A stretch of DNA of 64,000 bases from Spirosoma profusum (GTDB lineage Bacteria; Bacteroidota; Bacteroidia; Cytophagales; Spirosomataceae): the NCBI RefSeq assembly GCF_014699005.1, contig NZ_JACWZY010000029.1, positions 53,899 to 117,898 on the forward strand, given 5' to 3'. The notes below the pieces were generated by a model. The model made no database searches and had not been told where the DNA came from. It was given only the letters and a program-made list of their open reading frames with translations. Of this stretch, positions 27,622 through 36,861 are shown in pieces. Position 1 is the stretch's first letter; each line of letters starts with the position of its first letter. A program made the translations under genes and the position numbers.

Positions 27622-27975
27622 GAATTACTTGGTTGACAATGGACTCTGTCAACAAAAACTAGTTAATGTTCTAGTTTAATTTAACCGTTCAAGTATAAAG
27701 TTGAACAATTTAGATAAATAGAACTTTGTTTAGCAAAATTAGGATTAAGTACACGGCTTAGGGAATAGTGAAAACCCGATTTCGTATAAATTTAGGGGAA
27801 ACCCTAGGAAAGGCTCTTTCTTACTGCACTATTCACAACACCACGTAACGATCAATTTAGCCTGTTTACTGCTCACCTATTAAAGTAATATAATGATTTT
27901 TAGGAGGTGTTTTGGTAAAGCTAATCCTAATTAAAATCATCGTTTTTACTTTATCACGAAGTTGTAGAATACAAC
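27622..27975. other. 354-bp regulatory gap between GH9 and response-regulator genes
   Basis: Noncoding and AT-rich. On the minus strand TAATTTTG (27734-27741) fits the -7 consensus, 113 bases before the response-regulator start, without a clear -33 partner. Two inverted repeats with 8-base spacers (27632-27653, 27687-27706) lie in the same leader. Confidence 0.5.
27632..27706. promoter_or_regulatory. Two inverted repeats with 8-base spacers upstream of the response regulator
   Basis: GTTGACA-N8-TGTCAAC at 27632-27653 and GTTCAA-N8-TTGAAC at 27687-27706. Shared GTT/AAC ends and equal spacers suggest binding sites of a dimeric regulator, possibly the adjacent LuxR-type protein (inference). Confidence 0.35.
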
Positions 27976-29784
27976 TTATTTTCGGCTCTGATCTTTGGTT
28001 ACCCGAGTTTGTAAAGCTTCCAGTGCGGTGGCTAGATATACTAATGGAGCATTCCAGTTAATGGCAATCTCATTGGAGGCATACGAACAGTCGGCATCTA
28101 AAAAAACTTCGTCGGCGGCCGTGGATGTATAGCCCGCGCACTTATCCTGTCGGGACGCGTTCGCGTTGGTCCCCCCCGACAGCAAACCTGGAACCGGTGC
28201 TTCAATGCCGTCAGCAACGGACGGACGGTGGTGGGGATGCAGCGGAGTTTTGCTACCAAATCCCGTTACAAATGAATAGCCGACCGCGTTACGTCCCAGC
28301 AGATAATCTAAGTTGCCGAGCGCTGCGTCGAAGTAGCGTCGGTTGTTGGTGAGCCGGTACGCATGAAGCAACGCGATGCCCTGGTTAGCGGCCACGGCAC
28401 TACTTCCCCAAATAAAATCTTTCGCCGATTTACCCATAACCGTTCCAAATGCCTGTTGTTCAATACCGGCAAGCAGCGAATCGGCCTGAGCCAGCAAATG
28501 TTTTTTCACCGTGAGCAGATCTTTCTGACCGCGTGACGTTAGTTTATCAGCGAAACGAGCCATTGAGTAGTAGGCCAGCGTTCGGACCTGCGGCCACGAT
28601 GGTAACGGGGTTTTGGCATCGGGGAAGAGATTAACGGCTGTGTAATACGTATCATCGTTCGTGGTCAGATACAGTTCGGCAGCCGCCCATATCCACTCAT
28701 CGCTCGCATCGCGGTCGCCATAGGTACCGGTGCTTACATCGGGATCGAACTGTCGATTCATGGCATCCTGATTGTACAACGTAGTGGGATTTTGTTTGGC
28801 CCACCTCCAGGCACGCTCAGCCGCCTTCACACACGTATCAGCCAGGCCCGGCAACTCGCGGTTGTACCCGCGAAACACCCGACCTGCCTGCGCCATAACC
28901 GCAGCAAAATCGAGGGCGGCCGTTACGCTTTTTTGCACAACGTAGCGGTCGGGTTTCGCTTTGTCGGGCATCACCATTCCATCGAACTTCGGATTGGTCA
29001 GTTTGTGGTATACGCCCCCATCAGCGGGATCCTGCATGGAGAGCATCCAGCGGAGGTTCCAGAGCGATTCGTCAAGAAGGTCAGGTAGCCGGTTATTACT
29101 TTCGGGAATATTCGTGGTCAGCGTTTTGCAATAGTCGGGGAAGTCTTCATACAGCGAGAGCAGCGTCCCCATCGTAATGCCCGAATTGACGATGTATTTG
29201 TTGTAATCGCCTGCGTCGTACCAGCCCAATGGTGATGCGATGGTACTACCTGCCGGACGAGTTGCCGAAGCCGCCGAAGGATGAATTAGCACCTGTTTAT
29301 CAGGGTGGCCAGCTGGTCGCGCCCACTGTCCAGCGTAACGGGCGGGCAGTTCAGTAGCGGTACGTTGATAATAAAATCCTTTCAATGAACCCGCAGCCAG
29401 ATCACGGTAAACAGCCGGGCGAATCTGAAACGGATACGATTGGCCCAAACCGGGAACCACCACAACGAACGTACCGGTTTGTTTAAAGTCCGAAAAATCA
29501 GCTATCAACGTAGTTTTTCCTGAGATAGCGTTCCGGCGCGGCCCACTTAGCGTTCCCGTAAAAAGTATCGTTTTTCCATTCGGGCTTGTCAGTTGAAAAG
29601 ATTGCCCTGCCGTACTGCTACCTGTTTCATTAACCACTACGGCTATTTTAGGCGCGTTGGGATAAAAACCGAGCTGATTTAGACGGATGGATGTTTCAGA
29701 TAGCCGTTGCGCATTGGCAAGATGAATAATCAGGAGCCAACCGGCAAGCAAACTGAAACGCAGTTTGGATAATAAATTAATCAT
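27976..29784 (-). CDS. Glycoside hydrolase family 9 protein (endoglucanase type)
   Basis: 602 residues: signal peptide (LIIHLANAQ), an N-terminal Ig-like cellulase domain (about 30-120: IRLNQLGFYPNAPKIAVVVN), then the GH9 (alpha/alpha)6 barrel. Catalytic-region motifs are present: GWYDAGDYNKY with the base Asp, the PHHRPS segment, and the acid Glu in SNEIAINWNAPLVYL. GH9 enzymes cut beta-1,4-glucan in cellulose, xyloglucan or glucomannan. Same strand as and just upstream of the regulator-SusC-GH26 locus, so it probably belongs to the same hemicellulose system. Confidence 0.93.
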   Translation of the reverse strand: MINLLSKLRFSLLAGWLLIIHLANAQRLSETSIRLNQLGFYPNAPKIAVVVNETGSSTAGQSFQLTSPNGKTILFTGTLSGPRRNAISGKTTLIADFSDFKQTGTFVVVVPGLGQSYPFQIRPAVYRDLAAGSLKGFYYQRTATELPARYAGQWARPAGHPDKQVLIHPSAASATRPAGSTIASPLGWYDAGDYNKYIVNSGITMGTLLSLYEDFPDYCKTLTTNIPESNNRLPDLLDESLWNLRWMLSMQDPADGGVYHKLTNPKFDGMVMPDKAKPDRYVVQKSVTAALDFAAVMAQAGRVFRGYNRELPGLADTCVKAAERAWRWAKQNPTTLYNQDAMNRQFDPDVSTGTYGDRDASDEWIWAAAELYLTTNDDTYYTAVNLFPDAKTPLPSWPQVRTLAYYSMARFADKLTSRGQKDLLTVKKHLLAQADSLLAGIEQQAFGTVMGKSAKDFIWGSSAVAANQGIALLHAYRLTNNRRYFDAALGNLDYLLGRNAVGYSFVTGFGSKTPLHPHHRPSVADGIEAPVPGLLSGGTNANASRQDKCAGYTSTAADEVFLDADCSYASNEIAINWNAPLVYLATALEALQTRVTKDQSRK

Positions 29785-29880
29785 ACTGTATGCTACGTTG
29801 AGGTGTCCGATTTAGCGGCACACTGAATTTGCCGCTTTTTCCTAAACTGTTCAGTGGTAAGACTACTACGACTTTTATAA

Positions 29881-30210
29881 TTATAGATCGAGTATCCAAC
29901 GGCTTACTTCGCTGAGTGTCCCTGAAAATGAACTTGTGTACGTAGTTGCTGTGGCTTGATCTATAGCGGGCTGTAAAATAAGCCTGGCAGAAGTACGCCC
30001 AGGATATCTGGCAAGTTCCATTTCTACCGTTACGTCGTCCAGCCATTTTACGGTGAAAGCAGACCAGGGGTCGCCCTTCAGTGAGAAAAGCGTTACGTCG
30101 TCGCTTAGTCTAATTAGGTAAGGTTGGGCGACCCAATGACTCATCTTTATCTCATAACTGCTTAAAGTAATTTTATAGCTTTGGTTTGGTGAATAGATAT
30201 CTTCGTTCAT
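29881..30210 (-). CDS. Small hypothetical protein
   Basis: 109 residues, not recognised. Starts MNEDIYSPNQSYKITLSSYE; beta-rich, no signal peptide or membrane segment, several Trp and an acidic/aromatic mix (SHWVAQPYLIRLSDD, FTVKWLDDVTVEMELARYPG). It looks like a small soluble cytoplasmic beta protein. It lies alone between the AddB-like gene and GH9; a second frame on the same strand (29777-30046) is a shadow. Confidence 0.65.
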   Translation of the reverse strand: MNEDIYSPNQSYKITLSSYEIKMSHWVAQPYLIRLSDDVTLFSLKGDPWSAFTVKWLDDVTVEMELARYPGRTSARLILQPAIDQATATTYTSSFSGTLSEVSRWILDL

Positions 30211-30289
30211 GGATGGTTTCTATCTATAAAATGAATCGAGTGCAGGGCATTTTGTACCCTACTAGCATTAAATAAAACAGCAAAGCCTT

Positions 30290-33200
30290 TTACCGTCCAC
30301 AAATACCCTTGAAATCACAGTATTGGCATAGTTCAATCTGGTCTGTTTTGCGAAACGGGAGTTCAGGATCGAGCAATTGACGTATCAATTCCTGTAACAA
30401 TTCCTCCGAATGGCGAATGTATTGTTCGGGGTCATCATTGTCATCGAACCGAACGGGATTCGATTTGAAACCGCCATTTACATCGCGAAATGAGTAAAAA
30501 CCTGCTTCTACCGGAAGTCCAGCCGTTGGAAAAATGTTCCGTTTTGATTTGTCACGAGGTAATCCGCCAAACTCGCTGATATTTTTTAACGTCAGATAAC
30601 GATAGAGCCATAACTGGCGCATTTTACTATAAACATCACCCCCATCACTAAGTAGTTTTGGAGCCAGGTCAGCGGGTGTTTTTTCAGGCAAACTAACCTT
30701 GCCTGTTTTGTAATCGACAATTCGGATTTGCCCACCATATCGTTCGATGCGGTCCACTTTCCCTGCGATACGTACCCGAACCGACCCACCACCAGCCACA
30801 GGCACATTCAGAAATGCTTCAAGTGTTTGTTCTGTTCCGATTACGGTCAGGCCCTCCAACCGGTTTTGCTGCCGCTGAAAATCAAGCATGAGTTTCTGCG
30901 CCAGCTCGTACAGAAGTAAATTCATGCCCGATTCAATAACCCGTCCTTTCATGGTCTGGGCAAATTCCTCATTGAGCAGGTTGCGGATTATGGATTCGTC
31001 GATGGGTAACTCCTTGAGCCGGTATTCGAGGTCGAGCCGTTCCATAACTTTGTGCAGCCAGCTTCCGAACTCGGCTGCACCCATTTTTTCCTCAATATCC
31101 TCTTCCTCACCGATGTTCACAATCCGGCTGAAATAAAAACGCATGGAGCAACTGACAAATTGATTCAGGTAGGACGGATAAAGCCCTCGCGTGGTCAACA
31201 AGTCAATGAGTCGTTTTTGAATGCTTTCAGTTTTCGGGACGCTCAGTTCGGTCAGGGGCTTGATTTTATCAGCACCCGAATTTCCGAAACGAACGGTAGG
31301 CTTTGTTAACGTAATAGGAACATCTTTCACTAACTCAGCTTCAGCAAACTTACCCTTCTCTTTCAGTTTTTCTTTGAGCCATTTGGAATGCTCTTTCGCC
31401 TTATTGACCAATTCATGTTCTATCTGGCGGATAAAACGGCTGGGTTCGCCTTTGCTATTTCCATAGGCATCTGTAGCTGTGGTATACAGTAACACAACCT
31501 CATTTGCCCGCTGGAGCAGTCGATAGAAATGATACGCCATCACAGCTTCCTGTTCGCGGTACGTTGGCAGCTTTATTTCGGTCGCTATATCAAATGGAAT
31601 CAGCGAATTAAGTTTTTTTGCCTGCGGCAGAATGCCTTCATTGACCGACAAAACAATAACCCGCTCGAAGTCGAGTGCCCGCGTCTCGAGCATCCCCATA
31701 ATCTGCAACTGACTTTTGCCTTCGCTCGTAAACGGAATACTCGTCTGACGTATCAGTTCATACAAAAATTGTCGCAGACTACGTACTGTAACCTGAGCAT
31801 GGGGCAGAGGGCTCGGGGCGGAGGATTGTGGTTCACTGTTGTTCACCCCATGCCCCATGCCCTTACCCCTATGCTCGTGCCCCCGTATCAGCGTCGACTC
31901 CAGTTGCTTGAGCAGGGTAAAAAACAGGTAGAGGTATTCGATTTCAATGGCATCCTGACTGGTGCGGTACACATCGCGCAGGAGCTCAATGAGGTCATAG
32001 AACGCCTGAATTGCCTGCATTGGCTCTTCATTGGACCATCGGGTAAACAACGTTCGAATGAGCGGGTCATTTTGTCCCAATTCCCAGAGTTCGTTCTCGC
32101 TCAGGTATACACGCTGTTGCTGCACAATGTCTTTCGCAATCCACTGAAACAAAGGTTCTGGCGGTAATACGACACCTTCATTGGTACGTTCGCCCGGCCA
32201 CATGAGACCTTTGATACGTTCATATTGCTTCAAAAACGGGTGATTCAGCAGCTTCACTACGTGCCTATGGTGAAACTTCGGCACCCGTACATCACGCCCG
32301 TCTTTCGCCCGAAATTCGTGCACGGTACGTTGCATTTCGAACAACGTATCGACCAGCGTAAACAATAGCGACGAACGTAACGAAAGACCCATCGTTACGT
32401 TCAGATCCGTTACGTTCTCGTCCAGCGCATACAGCACCGGCACCAGCAACGTTTCATCGGCGAGCACGATGGCGGTTTTTTTAGTCGATGGTCGATAGTC
32501 ACTAGTGGCTAGCGGTTGAAAGTTTGCTGAAGACTGATGACTATCGATTATCGACTGGCGCTGCCATTCACTGTAAATTTTACCTGCAACTTTCGCCTGC
32601 ATGCTGGCGTTCGGAACACCCACAATACGTATGTTTTTTTCGATACGTAGCAGGTTGTTCGAAAGTTGATCGAATTTATTCTTTCCTTCCAGTTTAGCAG
32701 AAAACCAGCCATAATCGCGGTAACGACGCATAAATTCACCGGCCTCCTGTCCCTTATCCTGAACGTAGTACTGGTCGGCATCCCAGATAAGTTCTGCTTT
32801 TTGGGCATCGACCAACACACGGATTATGTGTTCTTCGGCTCGGCTCAGGGCGTTGAAACCGACAAAATAAATACGTTCGTAGGCCCAGTTATCGCGAATC
32901 TGCGTATCTACGTTCTGGGCCAGAAGCCGATACGCCAGTCCGCGATAGGCTAACCCCTGTTCTGCTAACCGCCGATGCAGGGTGTTGTAGGCCGTATGCA
33001 GATTTTCGAAAAGTTTGAAATAACGAGCGGTGCCCGGCGTTTCGGTGATCGGTTTCGGCGAAGTTACCTGCCAACGTTCAAGGGCTTTGGCCGCGGTTAG
33101 GTAACTGAACAATTCACCGGGATCGATGAGGTATTGATCAATCCGATCAAAATCAGCGACTAAGACCGAAGCCCAGCCAATAAATTGTTCAAATTCGACG

Positions 33201-33460
33201 GCTGGGTCAATTTCCTTAAACACCTCATATAACTCAAACAGCAGGCTAACAGAATCGATTAGCTGCACACCAGCTGCCTGGGTAATGAAATCATCGACAG
33301 CCAGCGCGTGCGGAGCCAGAAAAGGGCGATCAGAAAGGGCAGCCAGCTCATCCAGAAACACAGATACCGCCCGTCGGGTCGGTAAAATGACCCAGACATC
33401 GCGCAGGCTGGGACCGTGTGTCTCGAAAATACGTTGAGCCGTTTGCTGAAGAAAAGTCAT
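30290..33460 (-). CDS. AddB-like PD-(D/E)XK nuclease with degenerate helicase region
   Basis: 1056 residues. The N-terminus has the UvrD/AddB-like fold but a degenerate nucleotide site (VWVILPTRRAVSVFLDEL), as in the inactive helicase half of AddAB-type end-resection enzymes. The C-terminal RecB-family nuclease carries GKVDRIERYGGQIRIVDYKTGK (about 895-915). Four Cys suited to a 4Fe-4S staple are present: one near 770 in FVSCSMRFYFS and C1045, C1048, C1054 in LCQYCDFKGICGR. It probably processes double-strand breaks. No AddA-type helicase is nearby. Two palindromic stretches interrupt the protein in frame at about 302-326 and 528-555. Confidence 0.88.
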   Translation of the reverse strand: MTFLQQTAQRIFETHGPSLRDVWVILPTRRAVSVFLDELAALSDRPFLAPHALAVDDFITQAAGVQLIDSVSLLFELYEVFKEIDPAVEFEQFIGWASVLVADFDRIDQYLIDPGELFSYLTAAKALERWQVTSPKPITETPGTARYFKLFENLHTAYNTLHRRLAEQGLAYRGLAYRLLAQNVDTQIRDNWAYERIYFVGFNALSRAEEHIIRVLVDAQKAELIWDADQYYVQDKGQEAGEFMRRYRDYGWFSAKLEGKNKFDQLSNNLLRIEKNIRIVGVPNASMQAKVAGKIYSEWQRQSIIDSHQSSANFQPLATSDYRPSTKKTAIVLADETLLVPVLYALDENVTDLNVTMGLSLRSSLLFTLVDTLFEMQRTVHEFRAKDGRDVRVPKFHHRHVVKLLNHPFLKQYERIKGLMWPGERTNEGVVLPPEPLFQWIAKDIVQQQRVYLSENELWELGQNDPLIRTLFTRWSNEEPMQAIQAFYDLIELLRDVYRTSQDAIEIEYLYLFFTLLKQLESTLIRGHEHRGKGMGHGVNNSEPQSSAPSPLPHAQVTVRSLRQFLYELIRQTSIPFTSEGKSQLQIMGMLETRALDFERVIVLSVNEGILPQAKKLNSLIPFDIATEIKLPTYREQEAVMAYHFYRLLQRANEVVLLYTTATDAYGNSKGEPSRFIRQIEHELVNKAKEHSKWLKEKLKEKGKFAEAELVKDVPITLTKPTVRFGNSGADKIKPLTELSVPKTESIQKRLIDLLTTRGLYPSYLNQFVSCSMRFYFSRIVNIGEEEDIEEKMGAAEFGSWLHKVMERLDLEYRLKELPIDESIIRNLLNEEFAQTMKGRVIESGMNLLLYELAQKLMLDFQRQQNRLEGLTVIGTEQTLEAFLNVPVAGGGSVRVRIAGKVDRIERYGGQIRIVDYKTGKVSLPEKTPADLAPKLLSDGGDVYSKMRQLWLYRYLTLKNISEFGGLPRDKSKRNIFPTAGLPVEAGFYSFRDVNGGFKSNPVRFDDNDDPEQYIRHSEELLQELIRQLLDPELPFRKTDQIELCQYCDFKGICGR
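31795..31876. repeat. Imperfect inverted repeat inside the AddB-like gene
   Basis: Arms about 31795-31820 and 31846-31876, G-run/C-run based, related with small indels. It encodes the odd low-complexity stretch GHEHRGKGMGHGVNNSEPQS that looks like a linker insertion. Confidence 0.55.
32482..32556. repeat. Inverted repeat inside the AddB-like gene
   Basis: Arms 32482-32500 and 32538-32556 (19 bp, two mismatches). The word TCGATAGTC in the arms is shared with the intergenic repeat upstream of yidC. It is translated in frame as about RQSIIDSHQSSANFQPLATS. Confidence 0.7.
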
Positions 33461-33574
33461 TAGGCGGCAGGCACAATATAAATAGTAAAGATAACCTATA
33501 TTCTGGCCTTTTATGCGAATAGGTTAAATTCTATGTGTAAATGATATGCTTTTTTCATGGCTATTCAAATTGAC

Positions 33575-33609
33575 ATTTCCGAGATATCGTTTCGCGATAT
33601 CTCGGAAAT
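33575..33609 (-). terminator. Hairpin after the NADP-binding protein gene
   Basis: Perfect 15-bp stem (33575-33589 with 33595-33609) and a 5-base loop, 17 bases past the stop of the minus-strand gene at 33627. The run of U after it is weak, so it may be a factor-assisted terminator or a transcript-end protector. Confidence 0.6.
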
Positions 33610-33626
33610 TGATTCAATTATGTCCT

Positions 33627-34289
33627 TCAGGCAATTACTACGTCCTGCACTTCCTGAGCGGTTACTGTTCTTCCCAAGGCGCCAAATTCATGTAATTCAC
33701 CGAATACCTCGAGCCGAATAGACTGATCCAGGCCGCCTACACGTAGTGGTTCAAAACCAGCATCCACAATTAATTTCTCTACGTCTGAATCAATACGTTG
33801 GTCGTCGGTGGCATAAAATAGAACCACCTGATCGGGTGTTTGGCCAGCCGCATTCGCTAGTGAAGCAGCGCCTAACGTACCAAATGCTTTGGCCAGCGTT
33901 GCTCCTTTCGGAAGTAAGGACGCATTGATTTCACCAGCGGATTCGGTTTCGCCAATTATTTTATCAAAACCTCCTTTATCGTTAGGAGCAATCGGATTGG
34001 AAGGGTCAATAATGATTTTGCCTTCTAGCTGAGAAGCATATTGAGTCAGAAACTCCTTAATGGAAGCGAACCAGATCGCTAAAATGATAATGTCAGCTTC
34101 CTGAAGAGCTACTTCAATTGCCATCGGTTGCGCCAGACTATCTAAGTTTTGAGCCAGACTTTCAGCTTTTGACAAATCGCGGGCCGCCAGAATAACCGGC
34201 CGACTTCCTTTGGTTAAATTCGTAGCCAGAACCTGGCCGATATTCCCTAAGCCAACAATGGCGACTTTTAATTCTGATGTATTTGACAT
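33627..34289 (-). CDS. NADP-binding F420-dependent-reductase-like protein
   Basis: 220 residues with an N-terminal Rossmann motif (VAIVGLGNIGQVLATNL) and the fold of the NADPH-dependent F420 reductase/ProC-like family (VILAARDLSKAESLA; IIIDPSNPIAPND). Family members in organisms without F420 are NADP-linked reductases of unknown substrate. It is followed by a hairpin and preceded on the same strand by a Crp/Fnr gene; a 16-bp palindrome lies 80 bases upstream of its start, so the regulator may control it. Confidence 0.85.
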   Translation of the reverse strand: MSNTSELKVAIVGLGNIGQVLATNLTKGSRPVILAARDLSKAESLAQNLDSLAQPMAIEVALQEADIIILAIWFASIKEFLTQYASQLEGKIIIDPSNPIAPNDKGGFDKIIGETESAGEINASLLPKGATLAKAFGTLGAASLANAAGQTPDQVVLFYATDDQRIDSDVEKLIVDAGFEPLRVGGLDQSIRLEVFGELHEFGALGRTVTAQEVQDVVIA

Positions 34290-34368
34290 GGTCTGATGAT
34301 GTTTAATTGACCATGCAAAGGTCCGGCGAATGAACGATGGGAGCCTATAAACTATCTTAAGAAATAGG

Positions 34369-34384
34369 CTTAAACTAGTTTAAG
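34369..34384. promoter_or_regulatory. 16-bp perfect palindrome, possible Crp/Fnr-type operator
   Basis: CTTAAACTAGTTTAAG is a perfect palindrome in the gap between the Crp/Fnr gene and the reductase-like gene. An imperfect CTAT-N8-ATAG palindrome centred on CTTAAG overlaps it upstream. The position fits a site for the adjacent regulator (inference). Confidence 0.4.
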
Positions 34385-34410
34385 GTCGGACCGGCGCTCT
34401 GGTCGCGCTG

Positions 34411-34989
34411 TCAGGAAGCGATGTCTTTCCTGATTTTGCTCAGAAATTCAGGCGTAATGCCCAGATATGAGGCAATTTGGGTATTTGGAAGACGTAAAGC
34501 TAGATTGCGGTATTGTTCCAGAAAGGTCAGATAACGTTCCTGTGCCGTTGAGCTGATGGTTTGCAAAACCCGGTTCTGGAGTTCTACATATTTGTTTTCA
34601 ATAATGACTTTGAAGATTCGGTCAAGCTTGGGTATGTTGGTGTAGAGGAAGTATAGATCCTCCTTATCGATTTGCAGAATAATGGAGGGTTCAATCGCTT
34701 CTATAAACAATTGACTGGGCCTGCCCGAATGAAAACTACCAATGTCGGCAATCCACTCATTTTCAGCCGCAAATTGAAGATTATGTTCGGTCCCTTTACT
34801 ATCTATTTTGTACATGCGAAAGCAGCCTTCAACGACAAATGAATAGTGCCTGCAGGGAAAGCCCTCCTGCAGAATGGCCTGTCTCCGTTTCATTTGTCGG
34901 TGAGTTACTCTGTCATCCAGTAACTGTTTTTCGCTTTCATTTAAAGGAATATAACTCTCAAAGTGATCAATCAGTGGCTGTAGAGACAT
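34411..34989 (-). CDS. Crp/Fnr family transcriptional regulator
   Basis: 192 residues: cyclic-nucleotide-binding-like beta-roll (about 25-115: RHYSFVVEGCFRMYKIDSKG, ENEWIADIGSFHSGRPSQ), a dimer helix and a short helix-turn-helix (about 150-188: RLPNTQIASYLGITPEFLSK). This short form is typical of Bacteroidota Crp/Fnr proteins. The effector is unclear; the usual cAMP-binding Arg-Ser signature is not evident. It is transcribed towards the reductase-like gene. Confidence 0.93.
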   Translation of the reverse strand: MSLQPLIDHFESYIPLNESEKQLLDDRVTHRQMKRRQAILQEGFPCRHYSFVVEGCFRMYKIDSKGTEHNLQFAAENEWIADIGSFHSGRPSQLFIEAIEPSIILQIDKEDLYFLYTNIPKLDRIFKVIIENKYVELQNRVLQTISSTAQERYLTFLEQYRNLALRLPNTQIASYLGITPEFLSKIRKDIAS

Positions 34990-35003
34990 TTGGGGAAACG
35001 TAT

Positions 35004-36749
35004 TTAATTCTCACTGATATAAATACTGCCGTTCTGGTTTAAAAGCGTTCCATGAAGGACTAACTTACGGCAGACAGCATTAGGCGTGGCCTCGGTTAGT
35101 GACACCGTATGTCCAGCATGAATTACTACGTCGCTTTGAGCGAGCGGCACCTGCCCGCATGACCAGGTAGCTGCGTCATTCCAGTTACCAGATCGAATAC
35201 TCTCACAATTAGGCGCTGATAAGAGCAGTCCATAATCTTCTATTTCGCCGAAACCCTGATTAAGTTTACCCGGTATATTACAGGCAGTCGGAGGCACGTC
35301 TCCGTTATCGAAAATGACCCGCACATGCAGAATCCGACCGACTACGGCTGTCTGGGGAATAGTCACAGACTGAGTAAAGGTTAGTCGTTCAGATGGGCTA
35401 TTGGTGGTGAAGGCCATGACCTGTTCCGTTGACTCATCAAAGGCGCCATCCGAGTTATAATCAATATATACCCGGCCAAACGTACCGTAGCCGGTAACAC
35501 TCATGGACAAGGTTTGCCCTAACGTTGCTTTGGTTTGATAGGCACAGGTATAATCAGCATACCGACTACTGTAGAGACCTGCCTGACTATCAATTGTATT
35601 GAACTGGAACGTAGCGATACCATAAATTAGCGTCGATACAGCCGGTGGTGTGCTCAGCGCACACGCCACAGCAACCGGGGCTTCAGTTGGCGTTATTGGT
35701 TTATACATTTCCGATGCCCCTAAACTCTTGTAATCGTTCGCCAGGTAGTACCGCATCCGAGCTATCTGACCGGGTGTAAATCGATCCTGATTACAGCCGT
35801 ACGACATCATATTATGTATCTGGGTTCCAAATGCCAGGCCTGTACACGAATTTGTAAGTTCCTCAACACCAGGATAACAAATAGTATCAGGGTCATGCAT
35901 CCGAGTCGGTTGCGTATCCTCGACATAATCATTGTACGTATCGCCTGGGCATGTGTAGCTGTTACCCTGTTGAACCGAACCCTGATACGTATGATACAAC
36001 TGTAAACTATGGCCGACTTCGTGAGCAGGCACGTAGTTATAGGGAGTTAAGACCTCAGGTGTAGGCGCCATCATATGGACGGGCCCTCCGTAAAAGGCAA
36101 AAGCTCCTCCGGGTACATAGTGATAGATATTGATGGTAAGTACACCACTACGCACCGAATTATCAATAAAGTCTGGTACCAGTGCTGCCAGTTGAGCCTG
36201 TATGGTATAGTTGATAAAGCCATTGGCTTCGTAACCTGGCACGCTGCGGCCATCTACCCGAACGATACCTGTTGTCGGATTACAGGCTTGTGTACGTTTG
36301 GCAAACTTGAATCGAATTTTACTGTCTTGTCCTCGATAACCATCCAGTCCAATGCCCGCATAGCGATCATTGATGAGATCCAGCATATATTGAACAGCAG
36401 AATCGGGTATGTTAGAGCCGGTTCCAACGGGTTCGCCTTTATGAAAAATGATAAAAACAACCGGAACGATATAGGTGGTCGTATCCTCTAGCGCTTCCTG
36501 TACCTGCTTTGCGTTTAGTGACCTGCCCTCCCCTGAAGAAATCAAACTGTTGGTCTTACCAAATGCCTGAGCGATTGAGTCATTTCCACAAATGAATTTC
36601 TTAGACTGTCCAAAGCAAACTAGTTGCGCAGCCAGATAAAACCCAACTACTAATGACCACTTTTTGAGGATTTCACTAACTGAGGAGTTACTTTTCCACG
36701 GTTTATTTGTACAGTTATCTTTTCTAAATATACGTAGTTGAGCGGTCAT
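35004..36749 (-). CDS. M43-type zinc metalloprotease with GEVED domain
   Basis: 581 residues. A signal or anchor segment at about 30-48 (WSLVVGFYLAAQLVCFGQS) follows a longish N-region; I see no better downstream start. The protease domain has the extended zinc motif HEVGHSLQLYH and a Met-turn in NMMSYGCNQDRFT, as in pappalysin/cytophagalysin (M43) enzymes. A GEVED-type domain follows (GRVYIDYNSDGAFDESTEQV), then a C-terminal beta segment (SGNWNDAATWSCGQVP). It is probably secreted; a type IX sorting domain is not obvious, as the protein stops at NGSIYISEN. Confidence 0.9.
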   Translation of the reverse strand: MTAQLRIFRKDNCTNKPWKSNSSVSEILKKWSLVVGFYLAAQLVCFGQSKKFICGNDSIAQAFGKTNSLISSGEGRSLNAKQVQEALEDTTTYIVPVVFIIFHKGEPVGTGSNIPDSAVQYMLDLINDRYAGIGLDGYRGQDSKIRFKFAKRTQACNPTTGIVRVDGRSVPGYEANGFINYTIQAQLAALVPDFIDNSVRSGVLTINIYHYVPGGAFAFYGGPVHMMAPTPEVLTPYNYVPAHEVGHSLQLYHTYQGSVQQGNSYTCPGDTYNDYVEDTQPTRMHDPDTICYPGVEELTNSCTGLAFGTQIHNMMSYGCNQDRFTPGQIARMRYYLANDYKSLGASEMYKPITPTEAPVAVACALSTPPAVSTLIYGIATFQFNTIDSQAGLYSSRYADYTCAYQTKATLGQTLSMSVTGYGTFGRVYIDYNSDGAFDESTEQVMAFTTNSPSERLTFTQSVTIPQTAVVGRILHVRVIFDNGDVPPTACNIPGKLNQGFGEIEDYGLLLSAPNCESIRSGNWNDAATWSCGQVPLAQSDVVIHAGHTVSLTEATPNAVCRKLVLHGTLLNQNGSIYISEN

Positions 36750-36861
36750 GTTAGGGCGGAAAAATTAGTCTGGAAAAACAACTAAAATTAGTTTGTATAG
36801 CGTAAAATAACTATACCCGGTTCGTATAGAAATCATGACTTCACCGAACACAGTTCGCGAC

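Noticed and set aside
31529..32167. 212-codon plus-strand frame opposite the AddB-like gene
   Set aside because: Antisense shadow; no start context, no recognisable domain.
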